This document shows, piece by piece, positions 32,838 through 35,426 of a stretch of 35,426 nt of DNA; positions within the stretch are counted from its first letter, which is position 1, and each line of letters begins with the position of its first letter. A program made the translations under genes and the position numbers. The stretch lies in contig DAIUEJ010000031.1 of assembly GCA_036845225.1 (NCBI GenBank), forward strand, positions 1 through 35,426, read 5' to 3'. Below the pieces are notes generated by a model. That model made no database searches and was not told the origin of the DNA. It worked only from the letters and a program-made list of their open reading frames with translations. Source of the stretch: FEN-680 sp036845225 (GTDB lineage: Bacteria > Actinomycetota > Geothermincolia > Fen-727 > Anoxymicrobiaceae).

Positions 32838-33911
32838 TCACGCGTCGGCTGCCGCTACCGCCGTCTCTGTGCTGATCGCCGCCTTCAGGGCGTCGATCGC
32901 CACCTCCAGTTGCTCCTCATCGGGCTCCCGCGTGGTGAGCTTCTGGAGGAGCAGGCCGGGGTACATGATGACCCTCATCGCGCGCGAGTCCTCGTACCTC
33001 CCGGCGAACTTGATTATCTCATAGGAGAATGCGGCCACAAACGGGATTATCGCCAGCCTCTCCAGTATCCGGAGCCACAGGGCGGGGCGCCCCATGAACG
33101 AGAAGACGAGGATGCTTATCACAAAGACGATGAGTATGAACGCGGTCCCGCAGCGCATGTGCGCTGTCGAGAACTTCGAGGCGGACTCGGGGGTCAACGG
33201 CTCGCCCGCTTCATACGCATGGACCACCTTGTGCTCGGCGCCGTGGTACTCGAACACGCGCTTGATGTCGGGCATCAGCGCCATGGCGGCGAGGTAGAGG
33301 ATGAAGACGCCGATACGGATGCCGCCCTCTATGAGGTTGTAGACCACGGTGTTGTGAACGACGGTGTCAAACTGCTTCGCCAGGACGGCCGGCACCACGA
33401 TGAACAGCCCCAGGAAGAGCGCCAGGGATATCACGAGCGCGATGGCGATCTGCGGCGTCGAGATGGGCTTAGCTTCGTCTTTGGCCTCGGGCTCCTCCGC
33501 CGCGTCCTCATCTGGTAGCGCCGGCGTCCCGCCGTCCTCTTCTCGTAGCGCCGGCGTCCCGCCGGCATCATCTCGTAGCGCCGGCGTCCCGCCGGCATCA
33601 TCCTGCTGCGCAGAGTCCTCGCCTTCCTCTTCTTCGTCAAGGGCTTCCAGCGATATGCCGCCGCTGATGGACAGCGCTTTGACGCCGATGATGAGCGAGT
33701 CCGCGAGGGCGAACATCCCGCGTATCGGGAACTTGTTCCACCGGGGATACTTCTGAGCGAGTGTGAGGATCGGGTTGACCGTGACAAACATGTCGCCGCC
33801 GGGGCGCCTCACCGCGAGCGACCACTTGTCTGTGGTTCGCATCACGACGCCTTCGATGACGGCCTGGCCGCCTATCTGGAGCTCTTTAGTGGGATGTTCC
33901 TGGATGTCCAC
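32838..33911 (-). CDS. DUF1385 membrane protein with in-frame repeat insertion
   Basis: Membrane protein of about 357 aa of the DUF1385 family, often encoded between rpmE and prfA, with no proven role. N-terminal block LQIGGQAVIEGVVMR and WSLAVRRPGGD, then a linker, then about four to five membrane helices with YHGAEHKVVHAYEAGEPLT and STAHMRCGT between them. The acidic linker (about residues 95-150) contains three tandem copies of a DDAGGTPALR-like decapeptide, encoded by a palindromic DNA repeat. The start is uncertain: GTG 33911 gives a normal family N-terminus, and a TTG 30 nt further upstream overlaps the rpmE stop; neither has a good ribosome binding site. Confidence 0.88.
   Translation of the reverse strand: MDIQEHPTKELQIGGQAVIEGVVMRTTDKWSLAVRRPGGDMFVTVNPILTLAQKYPRWNKFPIRGMFALADSLIIGVKALSISGGISLEALDEEEEGEDSAQQDDAGGTPALRDDAGGTPALREEDGGTPALPDEDAAEEPEAKDEAKPISTPQIAIALVISLALFLGLFIVVPAVLAKQFDTVVHNTVVYNLIEGGIRIGVFILYLAAMALMPDIKRVFEYHGAEHKVVHAYEAGEPLTPESASKFSTAHMRCGTAFILIVFVISILVFSFMGRPALWLRILERLAIIPFVAAFSYEIIKFAGRYEDSRAMRVIMYPGLLLQKLTTREPDEEQLEVAIDALKAAISTETAVAAADA
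33511..33600. repeat. three tandem 30-bp palindromic repeats within the DUF1385 gene
   Basis: 33541-33570 and 33571-33600 are identical; 33511-33540 is a diverged copy. Each contains CGTAGCGCCGGCGTCCCG and a GCCGGCG/CGCCGGC hairpin. The unit length is a multiple of three, so the reading frame is kept. A dispersed copy lies at 5954-5980. Confidence 0.92.
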
Positions 33912-33937
33912 GTCAACGCCCGGGGGCGCAGGCAACC

Positions 33938-34183
33938 TCAAGAGCCCGGGCTGGACTTCTTGCCTTTGCTTTCCTTGACCGCGATGTGCGACTCGAACCG
34001 CTTCTGGAACCTCTCGACGCGCCCGCCCGAGTCGACCAGCTTCTGCTTGCCGGTGTAGAAGGGATGGCACTGCGAGCAGATCTCAACGTGCAGCTCGGGC
34101 TTCGTGGACCGCGTTATGAACGAATCGCCACAGGAGCAGGTGACCTTCGTCTCCATGTATGGCGGATGTATGTCTTTCTTCAA
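33938..34183 (-). CDS. rpmE: 50S ribosomal protein L31
   Basis: Ribosomal protein of 81 aa. The start is TTG 34183 (MKKDIHPPYM), with GGAG about 7 nt upstream; the frame open further upstream is not coding. It has the zinc-binding C+ form: C16 and C18 in TCSCGD, C36 and C39 in CSQCHPFYTG. This form acts as a zinc reservoir and is replaced by a C- paralogue under zinc limitation in some bacteria; no paralogue is in the window. Basic C-terminus (KESKGKKSS). Confidence 0.96.
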   Translation of the reverse strand: MKKDIHPPYMETKVTCSCGDSFITRSTKPELHVEICSQCHPFYTGKQKLVDSGGRVERFQKRFESHIAVKESKGKKSSPGS

Positions 34184-34262
34184 AGTGATCTCCAGTTCTC
34201 GACTCCGGGATTGCATCGTGATGGTAGCACAGGCGCAGTTCCCGCTCAAGACGATCCATCAA

Positions 34263-34355
34263 CCGCAAAAAAGGGACAGGCACCTTTTTGCGTTTCGAAC
34301 GCAAGCGTGGATCAGGCCCAAGAATGCAAAAAGGTGCCTGTCCCTATTTTGCGTT
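34263..34355. repeat. inverted-repeat element, GGGACAGGCACC family
   Basis: Arms 34263-34294 and 34323-34355 are near-perfect reverse complements containing GGGACAGGCACCTTTTTGC. The right arm abuts the rho stop codon (34356-34358). It lies in the rho-rpmE gap 34184-34355, which holds no gene. Confidence 0.85.
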
Positions 34356-35426
34356 TTACCGGGGTTCCTTGACCTGTGCCAGGAACTGCTCGTTGCTCTT
34401 GGTCTGCTTGATGCCATCGATGAGGATCTCGATCGCGGCGCTCGGGTCGAGCGCGTGCAGCACCCTGCGCAGCTTCCAGACGTTGGCCGCCTCCGCCGGT
34501 TCCAGGATGAGCTCTTCCTTGCGCGTCCCGGACTTCTCGATGTCTATTGCGGGGAAGATGCGCTTGTCAGCGAGCTTGCGGTCGAGGTGGAGCTCCATGT
34601 TGCCGGTGCCCTTGAACTCCTCGAAGATGACCTCATCCATCCTGCTTCCGGTATCCACCAGAGCGGTGGCGATGATAGTCAGGCTTCCGCCGAACTCGAT
34701 GTTGCGCGCGGCGCCGAAGAACCTCTTGGGCGGGAACAGCGCGGTGGAGTCGACGCCGCCCGACAGGATGCGCCCGCTCGCCGGAGTGCTCAGGTTGTAA
34801 GCCCTGGCGAGCCTGGTCACGGAGTCGAGCAGTATCACGACGTCGCGCTGGTGCTCCACGAGCCGCTTGGCCCGCTCCAGCACCAGTTCGGAGACGGCGA
34901 TATGGTTGTCGGACGGCTGGTCGAACGTCGAGGAGACGACCTCGCCGGTGACCGACCGCTCCATGTCGGTGACTTCCTCGGGCCTCTCATCGACCAGCAA
35001 CACCATCAGGAAGACCTCGGGGTTGTTCTCGGTGATGCTGTTGGCGATCTGCTTGAGGACGGTGGTCTTGCCTGCCTTGGGTGGCGAGACGATAAGCCCG
35101 CGCTGGCCCTTGCCGACCGGCGCGATGAGGTCGATGATGCGCGAGGTCGTGTTGCTCGCGCGGGTCTCGAGCCTCAGGCGGTCCTGCGGGTAAAGCGGCG
35201 TTAGCGACTCGAACTGGCGGCGCCTCTGCGCAACCTCCGGGTCATCGCCGTTCACAGCCTCGATGCGCAAGAGCGCGTTGTATTTCTCGGAGTCTTTGGG
35301 AGGCCTTATCTGGCCCTTGACCTCGTCTCCCCTCTTGAGCCGGAAGCGGCGTATCTGCGACATCGAGACGTAGATATCCTTCTCCGAGGCCAGGTACCCG
35401 GAGGTACGAAGGAACCCGTACCCGTC
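34356..35426 (-). CDS. rho: transcription termination factor Rho, N-terminus cut by window edge
   Basis: Hexameric RNA helicase ending transcription. The visible 356 residues run from the RNA-binding OB fold (DGYGFLRTSGYLASEKDIYV at the window edge) to the C-terminus. They contain Walker A SPPKAGKTT, Walker B VVILLDSVTRLARAYN, the Q loop GGVDSTALFPPKRFFGAARN and the R-loop region. The reading frame stays open past the right window edge, so the N-terminal part, in actinobacteria often a long charged insertion, is not seen. First visible gene of the minus-strand housekeeping block. Confidence 0.97.
   Translation of the reverse strand, partial: DGYGFLRTSGYLASEKDIYVSMSQIRRFRLKRGDEVKGQIRPPKDSEKYNALLRIEAVNGDDPEVAQRRRQFESLTPLYPQDRLRLETRASNTTSRIIDLIAPVGKGQRGLIVSPPKAGKTTVLKQIANSITENNPEVFLMVLLVDERPEEVTDMERSVTGEVVSSTFDQPSDNHIAVSELVLERAKRLVEHQRDVVILLDSVTRLARAYNLSTPASGRILSGGVDSTALFPPKRFFGAARNIEFGGSLTIIATALVDTGSRMDEVIFEEFKGTGNMELHLDRKLADKRIFPAIDIEKSGTRKEELILEPAEAANVWKLRRVLHALDPSAAIEILIDGIKQTKSNEQFLAQVKEPR

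Noticed and set aside
33511..33600. CRISPR-like array
   Set aside because: The three 30-bp units are head to tail without spacers and are translated within DUF1385.

Overview
The window looks like a chromosomal segment of a high-GC, deep-branching actinobacterium (Actinobacteriota). This is inferred from gene content: a full-length UPF0182 membrane protein, a rho-rpmE-DUF1385-prfA-prmC-tsaC-phosphatase-rpiB-glyA housekeeping block in the order usual for Gram-positives, an NlpC/P60 hydrolase with a coiled-coil N-terminus, several lipobox lipoproteins, and a secreted protease with tandem repeats of a kind common in actinobacteria. No rRNA, CRISPR array, prophage or intact insertion sequence is visible.

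Layout. (1) 1-2391, minus: a possible foreign remnant, then a two-component system (OmpR/PhoB regulator, PAS-containing histidine kinase). (2) 2478-5929, plus: one promoter drives a symmetric operon DUF35-A / thiolase-fold A / thiolase-fold B / DUF35-B, probably an acyl-CoA thiolase- or retro-aldolase-type complex. (3) 5985-9346: a bidirectional terminator, an orphan HicB-like protein, a HAD-IB phosphatase, a TetR regulator and two decayed genes (SDR and FAD oxidase) fused by an apparent deletion, headed by a palindromic operator-like site. (4) 9400-15141: a DMT-type transporter, a small zinc protein, a frameshifted secreted papain-family protease, a hotdog thioesterase and an intact SDR. (5) 15142-20780: a GH63-like glycosidase diverging from transketolase, two lipoproteins and a DUF6125-like protein. 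(6) 20781-21251: a gene-free stretch with three broken copies of a tRNA 3' end, several hairpins, then the initiator tRNA-Met. (7) 21252-23989: an AT-rich promoter region, an NlpC/P60 hydrolase, a metallophosphoesterase lipoprotein and a small SCP2-like protein. (8) 24047-35426, minus: UPF0182, a sirtuin and the housekeeping translation block, ending in a partial rho gene.

Three points stand out. A family of hairpin repeats sharing a GGGG(A/T)CAGGCACC-like core sits 0-25 nt after the stop codons of six unrelated genes, always in the same orientation relative to the gene. A second palindromic repeat has been taken in frame into the DUF1385 protein as three tandem 10-residue units (GGTPAL). Three genes carry single-base frameshifts, all in or next to G/C runs, so they are either assembly errors or slippage mutations. 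The twin DUF35/thiolase-fold operon, in which neither thiolase-fold protein shows the usual nucleophilic cysteine, is the best candidate for a less-described enzyme system.
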